From Pseudothioclava arenosa (GTDB lineage: Bacteria > Pseudomonadota > Alphaproteobacteria > Rhodobacterales > Rhodobacteraceae): a stretch of DNA of 64,000 nucleotides. Within the stretch, counting starts at the first letter, position 1. Every line of letters begins with the position of its first letter. Positions 27,991 through 36,883 of this stretch are shown here, piece by piece. The stretch is from contig NZ_NTJD01000001.1 in NCBI RefSeq assembly GCF_002358085.1, positions 186,001-250,000 of the forward strand, written 5' to 3'. The notes beneath the pieces were generated by a model, which searched no databases, was not told where the DNA came from, and was given only the letters and a program-made list of their open reading frames with translations. The position numbers and the translations under genes were made by a program.

Positions 27991-29475
27991 ATGACGCAAG
28001 AGCAGAACCTGGGCCTGGCCTTTCTGAAGCGCGCTGAAGCGATGCCCGAGGCCGATGCGATCCTCGGCGAGGGCTATCGCCTGCGCTACGGCGAGATGCA
28101 TCCGCTGGTCCTGTTCACCGCGCAGCACCTGCAGGCGCGCGGGATCGGGCAGGGCAGCCTGGTGATGGTGCGCTCGCAGGACCCGGTTTTCGTTCTGGTC
28201 TCGATCTTTGCCGCGGCGCTGCTGGGCAGCCGCTGGGTCTTTGGCCGGGACAAGATGCTGAAGGACCCGCGCGTCTCGCCCGATCTGGTGCTGCAGACCG
28301 ATGACGAGCCGCTTTTGCCCAAGGGTATCCGGGTCGATGAAAGCTGGGGCCGCCCGCCCGAGGGCGCGGGGCGGCCTCATTTCCCGGGTTATCGCGACCC
28401 CGAGGACGACTTCATGCTGAGCATGACCTCGGGCACGACGGGCACCCCCAAGATCGTGGTGCTGAGCCAGCGCATCGTGATGGATCGCACCATGGCGAAC
28501 CGCCAATGGATCGACCGCCCCGGCGCGTCGATCGTCTCGCTGTTTCCGGTGGGCGCCCCGGCCTATCTGTCGCGGCTGATCTCGGCCTTGGTGTTGGGGG
28601 GGCGGGTGATCGTCAGCTACGATCCCGAGTTCTGGGCGAAGGCCGGCGCGGATCTGGTCGTCGGGTCGCCGATCCAGCTTCATAAGCTTTTTGAAAACAA
28701 AGAGATATCCACAAGACTCCCGTCGGTTCACACGTCCGGAGGGCGCCCGCCCGAGGGCCTTGTACGCAAGCTGCTCGAACGGTTTGAAACCGTTGGAAGC
28801 AGCTATGGCTCCACCGAGGGGCACAATGTCCTGATCACCTATTTCCGGAACGAGCCTGACGGGTCGCTCTCTGCAAGGACGGTGCAACGCAATGTCGAGC
28901 TGGAGCTGGTCGACGAAGAGGGGCAGCCGGTGCCGACGGGTGGCGAAGGCATCGTGCGGATCCGCAATGGTTATCTGGCGAAAGGCTATCTGGGCGCGCC
29001 CGAGGCGCAGGCGCGGGCCTTCCGCGATGGCTGGTTCTATCCGGGCGATCTGGGGCGCTGGGACCCGGACGGGACGTTTGTGGTAACCGGGCGGCTGAAC
29101 GAACAGTTCAATATCGGCGGCGTCAAGATCAACGCACAGCTTCTGGATCACGCGATGCTCGAAGTGGCGGGTGTGCGCGACGCGATCTCGTTCCTGATGC
29201 CGCGTGCCGACCGGCCCGACCGGCTGACGGCGCTGGTTGCGATCGAGCCCGGGGCAGATCCGGGCCGGGTTGTCGGAGACCTGCGCCTGGCGGCGATTGT
29301 GGCGGTTGGGCGTGAAGGCGTCCCCGAGCGGATCTTTTTCGCCGATACCCTGCCGCGCACGCTCACCGGCAAGCCCGATCGCGCGGGCTGCATCGCCTAT
29401 CTCCAAAGGAATCGGGCGCGTGTACAGGCGCAGCGCGCGGCCACCAAGGGGGCGAGCGGCCCGGGTGAGCTGTGA
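27991..29475 (+). CDS. ANL superfamily acyl-CoA/adenylate ligase
   Basis: 494 residues. The adenylate-forming motifs are intact: P-loop-like SMTSGTTGTPK near residue 148, YGSTEGHN (A5), and the C-terminal catalytic lysine in PRTLTGKPDR near 463. It should adenylate a carboxylic acid and probably pass it to CoA. The substrate is unknown. It is one of three related ligase genes within 6 kb, near an organic acid transporter. Confidence 0.82.
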   Translation: MTQEQNLGLAFLKRAEAMPEADAILGEGYRLRYGEMHPLVLFTAQHLQARGIGQGSLVMVRSQDPVFVLVSIFAAALLGSRWVFGRDKMLKDPRVSPDLVLQTDDEPLLPKGIRVDESWGRPPEGAGRPHFPGYRDPEDDFMLSMTSGTTGTPKIVVLSQRIVMDRTMANRQWIDRPGASIVSLFPVGAPAYLSRLISALVLGGRVIVSYDPEFWAKAGADLVVGSPIQLHKLFENKEISTRLPSVHTSGGRPPEGLVRKLLERFETVGSSYGSTEGHNVLITYFRNEPDGSLSARTVQRNVELELVDEEGQPVPTGGEGIVRIRNGYLAKGYLGAPEAQARAFRDGWFYPGDLGRWDPDGTFVVTGRLNEQFNIGGVKINAQLLDHAMLEVAGVRDAISFLMPRADRPDRLTALVAIEPGADPGRVVGDLRLAAIVAVGREGVPERIFFADTLPRTLTGKPDRAGCIAYLQRNRARVQAQRAATKGASGPGEL

Positions 29476-29637
29476 CCTTGGCGCAACGCTCGCATCGCAA
29501 ATCGCAAAGAACGCTGGGGCGTCGACAGATTAATAACTCTGTGTTGGATCAATCAGCGGATTTCTGCTAACGCTAGGGCAAGAATATTATCGGAATTGCG
29601 CACGCGCGATTCAGTTTGGCGTGAAAAGAGGCCCGAA

Positions 29638-30231
29638 ATGATGAACAACACGATGAAAATTGCGTTCGCCAGCGGCGCTGCCGTTCTGGCTGGCATGGCC
29701 GGCACTGCGCAGGCGCAGGACCTGAATGGCTTCTACGGCGGCCTTTCGGCGAACAAGGCGATCGGCGGCGATCTGGAGTGGACCTATTACGGTGGCGGCG
29801 ACGACTTCGGCGGGACCGCGGCTGGCGTGTTCCTCGGCTATAACTTCGCCCTGTCGAACGGCTGGGTTGCCGGTACCGAACTCGCGTTCAGCGAATCCTA
29901 CGACCTGGACAACTACAGCGGCATCCAGCTCGAAAGCGTGATCGATCTGAAGGCCCGCCTCGGCAAGACCTTCGGCTCGTCCTATGTCTATGGCGTTCTG
30001 GGCTACAGCTCGGCCGATGTGAACTTCCAGAATGCTCCGTCCTTCATGCAGGCAGATGGTTCGGGCGTGAGCTACGGCCTCGGCGTCGAAACCAACATCG
30101 GCAGCAACGGCTTCATCGGCGGCGAGATCCTGCGCCGCAACATTGATGCCAAGAATGACGCCGGTTTCTACGATACGTACAAGGTCGACGATCTGACCAC
30201 GCTCAGCATCCGCGCCGGTTTCCGCTTCTGA
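29638..30231 (+). CDS. Outer-membrane beta-barrel protein
   Basis: 197 residues from the ATG at 29638 (AAAGAGG upstream). Signal peptide MKIAFASGAAVLAGMAGTAQA, then alternating strands rich in Gly/Tyr (FYGGLSANKAIGG, LGYSSADVNF) and a C-terminal phenylalanine (IRAGFRF), the mark of BAM-assembled barrels. The size suggests an eight-strand OmpA/opacity-type barrel. There is no OmpA peptidoglycan domain. It is a single-gene unit closed by a terminator. Confidence 0.82.
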   Translation: MMNNTMKIAFASGAAVLAGMAGTAQAQDLNGFYGGLSANKAIGGDLEWTYYGGGDDFGGTAAGVFLGYNFALSNGWVAGTELAFSESYDLDNYSGIQLESVIDLKARLGKTFGSSYVYGVLGYSSADVNFQNAPSFMQADGSGVSYGLGVETNIGSNGFIGGEILRRNIDAKNDAGFYDTYKVDDLTTLSIRAGFRF

Positions 30232-30255
30232 TCCGGAAACAGTCGTAAGATAGAG

Positions 30256-30283
30256 AAAGGCCGGGCAAGCGCCCGGCCTTTTC
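30256..30283. terminator. Bidirectional terminator
   Basis: The perfect stem AAAGGCCGGGC / GCCCGGCCTTT with a short loop and T runs on both strands lies between the convergent barrel and ligase genes. Confidence 0.85.
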
Positions 30284-30293
30284 GTTGTGAGGC

Positions 30294-31736
30294 TCAGCCC
30301 AGATGCGCCGCACGCAGGGCCTGCATGTCGATTTTGCCGCTTTCGGTCATCGGCAGGCTGTCGAGGCGCAGCAGGCGCGTGATCTGCACGCCGGGGAAGG
30401 CCTGATCGAAGAAGGCCTCGACCTGCGGTTTCGGCAGCTCCTGCGGGCCGCTGTAGATCAGGCAGAGCCGCTCCAGCCCGTCCGCGCCGATATCGACCAA
30501 GGGCGCAAAGCCGGTGTCGGGGGCTTGCTCGGCCAGCTTGCTCTGGATCGCCTCCAACGCGTATTTGTTGCCGCTGAAATTGATGATGTTCTTCGCACGC
30601 CCGAGCAGGAAATAATCCTCGCCATCGCGACGCATGTAGTCTCCGGGCAGGAAATACCCGTCGTTGAAGCCCGCGGACGGCCCCGAGGTGGCCTGACCCG
30701 CCTCCAGATAGCTGCGCCCGGACCCGCCCGTCAGCCGCAACCCGATCAGCCCCTCGGTCGCATCGGGCAGGATCTGCCCGGCATCGTCGAAAAACGCCAC
30801 TTCAAGATCGCTGCGCGCGGGCCGACCGACATAGCCCTCGGGCGGAGGATTGGCCGGGTCGTAGATCATGTCGAAACAGGTGCCGATCTCGGCGGCGCCA
30901 TAGCCGAAATGCAGCCGCGCGGGGCAGATCTCGGACAGGGAGCGCAGCAGCGCCGCGCTGGTCAGGGCACCACCAAAGCGCATGTCGCGCACGCCTTGCA
31001 GATATTGCGCGGCGTTTTCCTCGCCCAAGAGCTTCGCAACCATGCCGGGCGTGCTGCCGATCGTGTCGACGCGGTAGAGGTCGATATAGGGCAGGAGCGA
31101 GGGGCTCTGGGGTTGCAGCGAGACGATGCTGCCCCCGGCGAGCAAGACCGCGAGGTTGCTGGTCACGGCCATACCGTTTTTCGGCGACAACGTCGAAAGA
31201 TAGCGCCGCTGGCTCATGTCGACGCCGGGCAGCGAGCGGGTCAGGCGGATGGTTTCCTCGCGGCTGGCCTCGGTCGATTGCACGAGCTTGCGCTTGCCGG
31301 TCGAGCCGGAGGAGCCAAAGATGAACAGCGCGCCGCCACCGCGCCCGGTGTAATCGGGTGACGGGCGCGTGCCCATCAGCGCGAACCAGTCGGGCGAGAT
31401 CTGAAGCTGCCGTGCGGTGTCGTGCCCGGGCTGCACCTCTTCGACCAGAACGAGGTCGGGGGTGAGGGGGCCATTCTGGTCGAGCCCGGTCGAGACGAAA
31501 GACAGCCGGTAGCCGCGCAGGCTCGCGACGAGCGTCATCACCAAGATGAACTCGGCGCGCGCGCTGGCCAGCACCACGGTCTTGCCCGCATCCAGACCAT
31601 GGGTGCGCAGTTGCATGTCGAAGATCTGCACGAGTTGCAGGATGTCGTCGAAACTGAGCTGGCTGCGCTCGGTGATCAGGGCGATTTTCTCGGGGCGTCG
31701 TGCGGCGGCGCGGGCGAAACTGTCGATGAGGCTCAT
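30294..31736 (-). CDS. Divergent ANL superfamily ligase
   Basis: 480 residues from MSLIDSFARAAARRPEK at 31736; longer starts lack family sequence. It is AMP-binding-like, but the P-loop is altered to FGSSGSTGKRK instead of TSGTTGxPK. The YGAAEIGT (A5) motif and the C-terminal lysine in TESGKIDM are kept, so activity is likely but substrate or rate may differ. It is divergent from the third ligase gene, with 116 bases between starts. Confidence 0.78.
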   Translation of the reverse strand: MSLIDSFARAAARRPEKIALITERSQLSFDDILQLVQIFDMQLRTHGLDAGKTVVLASARAEFILVMTLVASLRGYRLSFVSTGLDQNGPLTPDLVLVEEVQPGHDTARQLQISPDWFALMGTRPSPDYTGRGGGALFIFGSSGSTGKRKLVQSTEASREETIRLTRSLPGVDMSQRRYLSTLSPKNGMAVTSNLAVLLAGGSIVSLQPQSPSLLPYIDLYRVDTIGSTPGMVAKLLGEENAAQYLQGVRDMRFGGALTSAALLRSLSEICPARLHFGYGAAEIGTCFDMIYDPANPPPEGYVGRPARSDLEVAFFDDAGQILPDATEGLIGLRLTGGSGRSYLEAGQATSGPSAGFNDGYFLPGDYMRRDGEDYFLLGRAKNIINFSGNKYALEAIQSKLAEQAPDTGFAPLVDIGADGLERLCLIYSGPQELPKPQVEAFFDQAFPGVQITRLLRLDSLPMTESGKIDMQALRAAHLG

Positions 31737-31852
31737 GGGGCGGGCTCCTTGCCGGATTGGCCGCATTCGAGCCTGCCGGGACAGGGGCGTCAAGCCCGCG
31801 TGGCGCTTGAAGCGACATGGTGCAGAAGCTAGGGTGCGCGCAGGGGGATTTG

Positions 31853-33313
31853 ATGGCGCGCAATATTCTGACCTGGCTGCAGGACGCATGCATTGAACAT
31901 GGCGAGCGCACCGCGATGATGGATCCCGCGGGCATGCCCGTGTCGTTCCAAACCTTCCATGTGATGATCCTGTCCTTTGCCGACCGTCTGGAGGCGCAGG
32001 GCGTGCGCGCGGGCGATGTCGTGCAGGTGCGCGTCACCGACTGGATCGCCAACACACTTGTTCGGCTTGCGGTGATGCATCTGGGGGCGACCGCGACGCA
32101 TGTGCCGCCTGAGGCGCTGCTGGCCAATGGCGCGCCGCTGCCTCGCTGGCGCATCGGCACGGCCGATCAGGCCACGCCCGAAGACGAGGGCCGCTATATC
32201 ACCCTTGATGCTAGCTGGATCGCGCCGCCGCGCAGGCTTTTGCCGCTGGTGCCCGGAGGCGCGCTCATTCGCACGACCTCGGGCACGACCGGCCTGCCCA
32301 AGCTGCGGTTGATGACCGCCGAGCGACAGAGCGCGCGGCTGGAGCATTCCATGTCCGAGAGGGGCTTCGTGCCGGGGCCGACTTTTATCGGCTATCGACC
32401 GACCTCGTCGCCGGGCACCAACCACATCCTGCGCATGCTCATCGAGGGGCATTTCCAGATGCATCCGCAGGCGACGCCCGAGCGCTCTCTGGAAGAGATG
32501 GAGCGCCACGGCATCACCAAGATCCTCGCGCCGCCCCGGATGATCGAGCAACTGGTGCAGGCGGCCGAGCGTACGGGGCTGCGGCCCTCGGCCCTGCACC
32601 AGATTGCGGTGGGGGGCAGCGCGATTTCCGAACAGCTTGCGGCGCGGGCCGAGGCGCTGTTCGGCTGTGAGGTCTGGAATTCCTTCGGCAGTAACGAAAC
32701 CGGCGCGATAAGCATTTATCGACCGACGGACCCCACGCGGCTGCCCGGCTCGGTTGGGCGCATCCAGACGCAGTTCGGCGTGCGCTTCACCCATGAAGAT
32801 GGCAGCCCGGCAACCGCCGAAGAGGGCGGCGAGTTGTGGCTGCAGCTGCGGCCCGACAACCGGCTGGCCGATTATCCTTCGGGGCGAAGCCTCTGCGACG
32901 CCGAGGGCTGGATCGCGACGGGCGATGTCGGGCGGATGCTGCCGGACGGCACGTTTCAGTTGCTGGGGCGGCGGTCGGATTTCTTGAATCTTGGCGGCAA
33001 CAAGGTCGCCCCGGCGCATTTCGAGGCGGTCGCGCGCGAGCATCCCGGCGTGGCGGATGTGGTGGCCTTTCGTGCCCCGGTCGCCAGCGGGTCAGACGAA
33101 GTCGGCCTTGCGGTGCGGCCTCGCGAGGGCTTTGATCTGGGCGCCTTCTGTCAGCATATGGCGCGCCGGCTTGGCCCTGATTTTCCGTTTCACGTCGCGA
33201 CGTTACCCGAACTTCCCGTAACTCCGGCCGGCAAACCCGACCGGCGCGGGCTGACGCAGGCCTTTGCCGAGTGGCAAGGGGCGGTGGCGGCGCCGCAAGA
33301 GCCCAATATCTGA
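31853..33313 (+). CDS. ANL superfamily acyl-CoA/adenylate ligase
   Basis: 486 residues from the ATG at 31853 behind AGGGGGATTTG. Motifs: RTTSGTTGLPK (P-loop) near residue 146, FGSNETGAIS (A5), ATGDVGRMLPDG (A7), and the catalytic lysine in VTPAGKPDRRG near 463. The substrate is unknown. It lies 18 bases before the tctC-like gene, so transport and activation of the same acid is the simplest reading. Confidence 0.82.
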   Translation: MARNILTWLQDACIEHGERTAMMDPAGMPVSFQTFHVMILSFADRLEAQGVRAGDVVQVRVTDWIANTLVRLAVMHLGATATHVPPEALLANGAPLPRWRIGTADQATPEDEGRYITLDASWIAPPRRLLPLVPGGALIRTTSGTTGLPKLRLMTAERQSARLEHSMSERGFVPGPTFIGYRPTSSPGTNHILRMLIEGHFQMHPQATPERSLEEMERHGITKILAPPRMIEQLVQAAERTGLRPSALHQIAVGGSAISEQLAARAEALFGCEVWNSFGSNETGAISIYRPTDPTRLPGSVGRIQTQFGVRFTHEDGSPATAEEGGELWLQLRPDNRLADYPSGRSLCDAEGWIATGDVGRMLPDGTFQLLGRRSDFLNLGGNKVAPAHFEAVAREHPGVADVVAFRAPVASGSDEVGLAVRPREGFDLGAFCQHMARRLGPDFPFHVATLPELPVTPAGKPDRRGLTQAFAEWQGAVAAPQEPNI

Positions 33314-33331
33314 TCCAGCGAGGACTCCAAG

Positions 33332-34312
33332 ATGAATTTCCGCAAATTCCTTATGCCTCTGACTCTTGCCGCATTGGCGGTTGCCGCGCCCGTACGCGCG
33401 GCAGATACCGTCGCGTTGCAGGTCGGTTATGGGCCGGGTGGCTCATTCGACATCATGGCCCGGTTGTTCGCCGACCATCTCGGCAAGCATCTGGACGGCA
33501 ACCCGACCGTCGTCGTTGAAAACGTTCCCGGCGCCGGTAGCCTCAAGCTTGCCCGGTTGATCGCCGACAAGGGCGCGACGGATGGCTCCCAGATCGGCAC
33601 GATCAGCGGCGCGCTGGGCCTGATGCCGGTCTTCGACCCCGAGGGAGGCTTTGACCCGGCCAACGTGCGCTACATTGCCAGCGCGTCAAAAGAATCCTCC
33701 TATTGCATCACGCCGAAAAGCTCGGGGATCACCTCGCTCGCGGAATTCGTGAAATCGAACGGCAAGGCTGGCGCGACGGGCAAATCCAGCTCGACCTACA
33801 CCTATTCGGCGGCGATCAAGGCGGCTCTGGGCGGTACCTATGACATCGTCACCGGCTTTGGCGGCGGCAACGAGATCGACCTCGCGATGGAGCGCGGCGA
33901 TATTCAGGTGCGTTGTGGCATCAGCCTGACCGTGGTCGGCCAGGCCGACATGCTCGAACGATATCGCATCCTCGGCGAGATCGGCACGGTGTCGAAAGGG
34001 CCGGTCACCGACGAGCCCTTCGTCCTCGATATGGTGAGCGATCCGGCCGAGCGCGCGGCGCTTGAGCTGGTGTTCTCGTCGACCCGGATGCACCACCCCT
34101 ATATCGTCTCGAAAGACACCCCCGAGGAAACCGTCATGGCGCTGCGCAAGGCCTTTGCCGAGACCGCCGCCGATCCGGCGTTTCTGGCCGATGCCGAGAC
34201 CCGTGGCGTTGTCGTCGATCTGACCGATGGCGGCGAGGTCGAGGCGCTGATCGAAGGCTTCCGCAACGCCGACCCGGCGATCCTGCAGCGCGCCCGCGAG
34301 ATGGTGCAGTAA
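33332..34312 (+). CDS. TctC-family periplasmic binding protein (second system)
   Basis: 326 residues with a signal peptide (MNFRKFLMPLTLAALAV, cleavage near ARA). The N-terminal VGYGPGGSFDIMARLFADHL matches the Bug/TctC pattern, and the FGGGNEIDLAMERGDIQ region matches the ligand-binding domain. It differs from the 23291 TctC in the ligand loops, so a different acid is likely. It belongs with the fused TctAB encoded 34 bases downstream. Confidence 0.88.
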   Translation: MNFRKFLMPLTLAALAVAAPVRAADTVALQVGYGPGGSFDIMARLFADHLGKHLDGNPTVVVENVPGAGSLKLARLIADKGATDGSQIGTISGALGLMPVFDPEGGFDPANVRYIASASKESSYCITPKSSGITSLAEFVKSNGKAGATGKSSSTYTYSAAIKAALGGTYDIVTGFGGGNEIDLAMERGDIQVRCGISLTVVGQADMLERYRILGEIGTVSKGPVTDEPFVLDMVSDPAERAALELVFSSTRMHHPYIVSKDTPEETVMALRKAFAETAADPAFLADAETRGVVVDLTDGGEVEALIEGFRNADPAILQRAREMVQ

Positions 34313-34345
34313 CGCGCACGACGGCCCGGCCGGAGGCGGCGCCCG

Positions 34346-36256
34346 ATGGACATCTTTCTGACCGCGCTGGCCGAGCTTTTTGCGCCCGGGCATTTCGTCT
34401 ACCTGCTGGGCGGCGTCGTGCTCGGGCTGGTGATCGGGGTGATTCCGGGGATCGGCGGGCTCTTTGGCCTGACGATCCTCGTGCCGCTGACTTACACGCT
34501 CGACCCGATCGCGGCGTTTTCGCTGCTGCTGGGGATGGCCTCGGTCACCACGACCTCGGATACGGTGCCCGCCGTGCTGATCGGTGTGCCGGGCACGGTG
34601 GGCGCCGCTGCAACGGTGCTGGACGGCCATGCGCTGGCCAAGAAGGGGGAGGCCGCGCGGGCGTTGGGGGCGGCCTATTCCGCTTCGATGATTGGCGGGG
34701 TCTTCGGCGCGATCCTTCTGTCGCTGGCGCTGCCGGTGATGCGCCCGGTGGTGCTGCTGTTGAATTACGGAGACCTGCTGGCGATCACCATCTTCGGCCT
34801 GACGCTGGTGGCGATGCTCTCGGGGCAGGATCAGCTCAAGGGGCTTCTGGCGGCCTGTCTGGGTGCGCTGGTGGCCTGTGCCGGGCTTGATCCGCATGAA
34901 GGCGCCGAGCGCTGGACCTTCGACCTCCTCTACCTCTGGGATGGCGTGCCGGTCGCGATTGTGTTCCTCGGCATCTTCGGCATCCCCGAGCTGGCCACCA
35001 TCCTGCGCCGTGACCGTGTCCTGCAGGGTGAGAGCGACGACCATGACCGCCGCAAACTGGTGCAAGGCATGGGCGAGACGCTGCGCAACTGGCGGCTGGT
35101 GCTGCGCTCGGGCGGGATCGGCGCGATGCTGGGCGCGCTGCCGGGGGTGGGCGTGACGGTGATCGAATGGCTGGCCTATGGCGATGCCGCGCGCAGCCGC
35201 AAGCCCGACGAGCCCGAGTTCGGCACCGGCAATATTCGTGGCGTGATCGCCCCCGAAAGCGCCAATAACGCGAAAGAGGGCGGCTCGCTCCTGCCGACGC
35301 TGGCCTTCGGCATTCCGGGCTCGGCGCCGATGTCGATCCTTCTTGGCGCTTTCGCGCTGCACGGGATCGTGCCCGGGCCCCGGATGCTCGATGAGCAGGC
35401 GCCCCTCGTCATCACCATGATCCTGACCATCGCCCTGGCCAATGTGCTGGCGACGGGGTTCTGCCTTGGCCTGACGCCCTTGCTGGCCAAGATCGCCCGC
35501 GTGCGCGCCACCACGCTGGTGCCGCTGGCGCTGGTCTTCGTGGTGTTCGGGGCGTTCCAGTACAACAAGGATGTTTTCGACCTGATCTTCCTGCTGGCCT
35601 TCGGCGTGCTGGGGATCATGATGCGCGGCCTTGGCTGGTCGCGCCCGGCCTTCGCACTGGGCTTCGTGCTGGGCCCGAATCTCGAGAGCTTCTTTTTCCT
35701 TTCCTACCAGATTTCCGGCTGGGATTGGCTGACGCAGCCGCTCGTGGTGGTCTGCCTCGCGGTGGCGGCCTCGATCGTGCTGCGCCAACTGTTGAAAAGC
35801 TACCGCAGCCGCTCCGAGCGCGGCGTGGTGCCGCCGAAACAGGCCGATCTGGCGTTCCTGGTGCTGTTGCTGGGGCTGGGCGTTGCGGGCTTTGTCAGCC
35901 TCGTCTCGCTGCCCTTCGCGGCCAAGGTCTTCCCATCGGGGCTGGCCGCGATCACCGCGGCGCTGGCGGCGGCGCTGGTGCTGCGCGCGGTCCTGCGCTG
36001 GCGTGAATCCACCGAGCAAAGCGCCTGGCCGGTGGGCGCGGACCTGCGATTCCTGCTGCTGGTGATCGTGCTTGGTGCTGCGCTCTTGTCTCTGGGGCAC
36101 CTGCTGGGCCCTGCGGCCTTCATCCTCGGGGTCGGGCTGTTCTTTGGCTACTCGCCACGCCACCTGGCTTTCGCGACGCTTGGCGTCACGAGCGTGCTCT
36201 GGCTGCTCTTCGACGTGGCCACACCGCAGAACTGGCCCGCGCCACTCTTGTTCTGA
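34346..36256 (+). CDS. Fused TctA-TctB tricarboxylate transporter membrane protein
   Basis: 636 residues against about 500 for TctA alone. Residues 1-490 are TctA: VIPGIGGLFGLTILVPLTY near 32-50, the APESANNAKEGG loop and AFGIPGSAPMSI. Residues about 495-636 have four further spans with AAKVFPSGLAAITAAL, the pattern found after the first span of TctB. So the small subunit is joined to the C-terminus of the large one, which explains the absence of a separate tctB gene here. The frame is continuous, with no sign of a sequencing join. Confidence 0.88.
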   Translation: MDIFLTALAELFAPGHFVYLLGGVVLGLVIGVIPGIGGLFGLTILVPLTYTLDPIAAFSLLLGMASVTTTSDTVPAVLIGVPGTVGAAATVLDGHALAKKGEAARALGAAYSASMIGGVFGAILLSLALPVMRPVVLLLNYGDLLAITIFGLTLVAMLSGQDQLKGLLAACLGALVACAGLDPHEGAERWTFDLLYLWDGVPVAIVFLGIFGIPELATILRRDRVLQGESDDHDRRKLVQGMGETLRNWRLVLRSGGIGAMLGALPGVGVTVIEWLAYGDAARSRKPDEPEFGTGNIRGVIAPESANNAKEGGSLLPTLAFGIPGSAPMSILLGAFALHGIVPGPRMLDEQAPLVITMILTIALANVLATGFCLGLTPLLAKIARVRATTLVPLALVFVVFGAFQYNKDVFDLIFLLAFGVLGIMMRGLGWSRPAFALGFVLGPNLESFFFLSYQISGWDWLTQPLVVVCLAVAASIVLRQLLKSYRSRSERGVVPPKQADLAFLVLLLGLGVAGFVSLVSLPFAAKVFPSGLAAITAALAAALVLRAVLRWRESTEQSAWPVGADLRFLLLVIVLGAALLSLGHLLGPAAFILGVGLFFGYSPRHLAFATLGVTSVLWLLFDVATPQNWPAPLLF

Positions 36257-36287
36257 CGGTCTGGCGACGCAGCAGACAAACGCAAAA

Positions 36288-36308
36288 ACGCCCCGCAAGC
36301 GGAGCTTT
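36288..36308 (+). terminator. Weak terminator after the tctAB fusion
   Basis: GCCCCGC-AA-GCGGAGC with one mismatch in the stem and TTT after it, 35 bases past the stop codon. Confidence 0.35.
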
Positions 36309-36323
36309 CAGCGTTCGATCTGA

Positions 36324-36338
36324 AGGAGATTTGGTGGA
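36324..36338 (+). repeat. attL: 15-bp direct repeat at the left end of the island
   Basis: AGGAGATTTGGTGGA, identical to 41701-41715, where it covers the 3' end of tRNA-Ala. The minus strand reads TCCACCAAATCTCCT. Just inside the island, 36339-36375 resembles a tRNA T-arm on the minus strand (GGTTCGATTCC) but has the wrong spacing to the CCA. Confidence 0.8.
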
Positions 36339-36433
36339 CCTGACGGGAGAGGAATCGAACCACCTCTTTCAAGTTCTCGAAGATTGGGAACGCCATCTCG
36401 CACAACTTGACCTAGATGGTCTGGGGGTGCGCG

Positions 36434-36883
36434 ATGAAGATTCCCTCACATAATTTCAATAGGTTAGCGCCACCCTCGGCCGCGACGGAAAAAACGAAAG
36501 AAAGTAAGCCGACGCCGTTCTCGCTTCGCCTAACGTTCGAAGAACGGGCGCAGCTCGAACAGGACGCGGCGGATATGTCGCTCGGCTCCTATATCCGCGA
36601 GCGGCTGTTCGGCGAAGATGCTGCACCGCGCAAGACGCGCGGCAAGGCCCCTATGAAGGACTATGAGGCTTTGGGGCGCGTCCTCGCCGCACTCGGCTCA
36701 TCGCGCCTGTCGTCCAACCTGAACCAACTCGCTAAGGCCGTGAACACGGGCTCCTTGCCCGTAACGCCCGAAACCGAGGCGGAATTGCGCGAAGCCTGCG
36801 CGGCGGTGCTGGTGATGCGCGAAGAGCTTCTTATGGCGCTCGGTCGCGGTATCTATCGTGACGAACCTGGGAGCGCGCCATGA
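36434..36883 (+). CDS. mobC: MobC-like mobilization protein
   Basis: 149 residues from the ATG at 36434. The PFSLRLTFEERAQLEQDAADMSLG segment is ribbon-helix-helix-like, and SSRLSSNLNQLAKAVNTGSLPV is the conserved MobC motif. MobC helps the relaxase open DNA at oriT. It overlaps the relaxase start by four bases (ATGA). The region before it (36340-36430) has small inverted repeats (CGCAC/GTGCG, GACC/GGTC) and may hold oriT, but no nic site is recognised. Confidence 0.85.
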   Translation: MKIPSHNFNRLAPPSAATEKTKESKPTPFSLRLTFEERAQLEQDAADMSLGSYIRERLFGEDAAPRKTRGKAPMKDYEALGRVLAALGSSRLSSNLNQLAKAVNTGSLPVTPETEAELREACAAVLVMREELLMALGRGIYRDEPGSAP

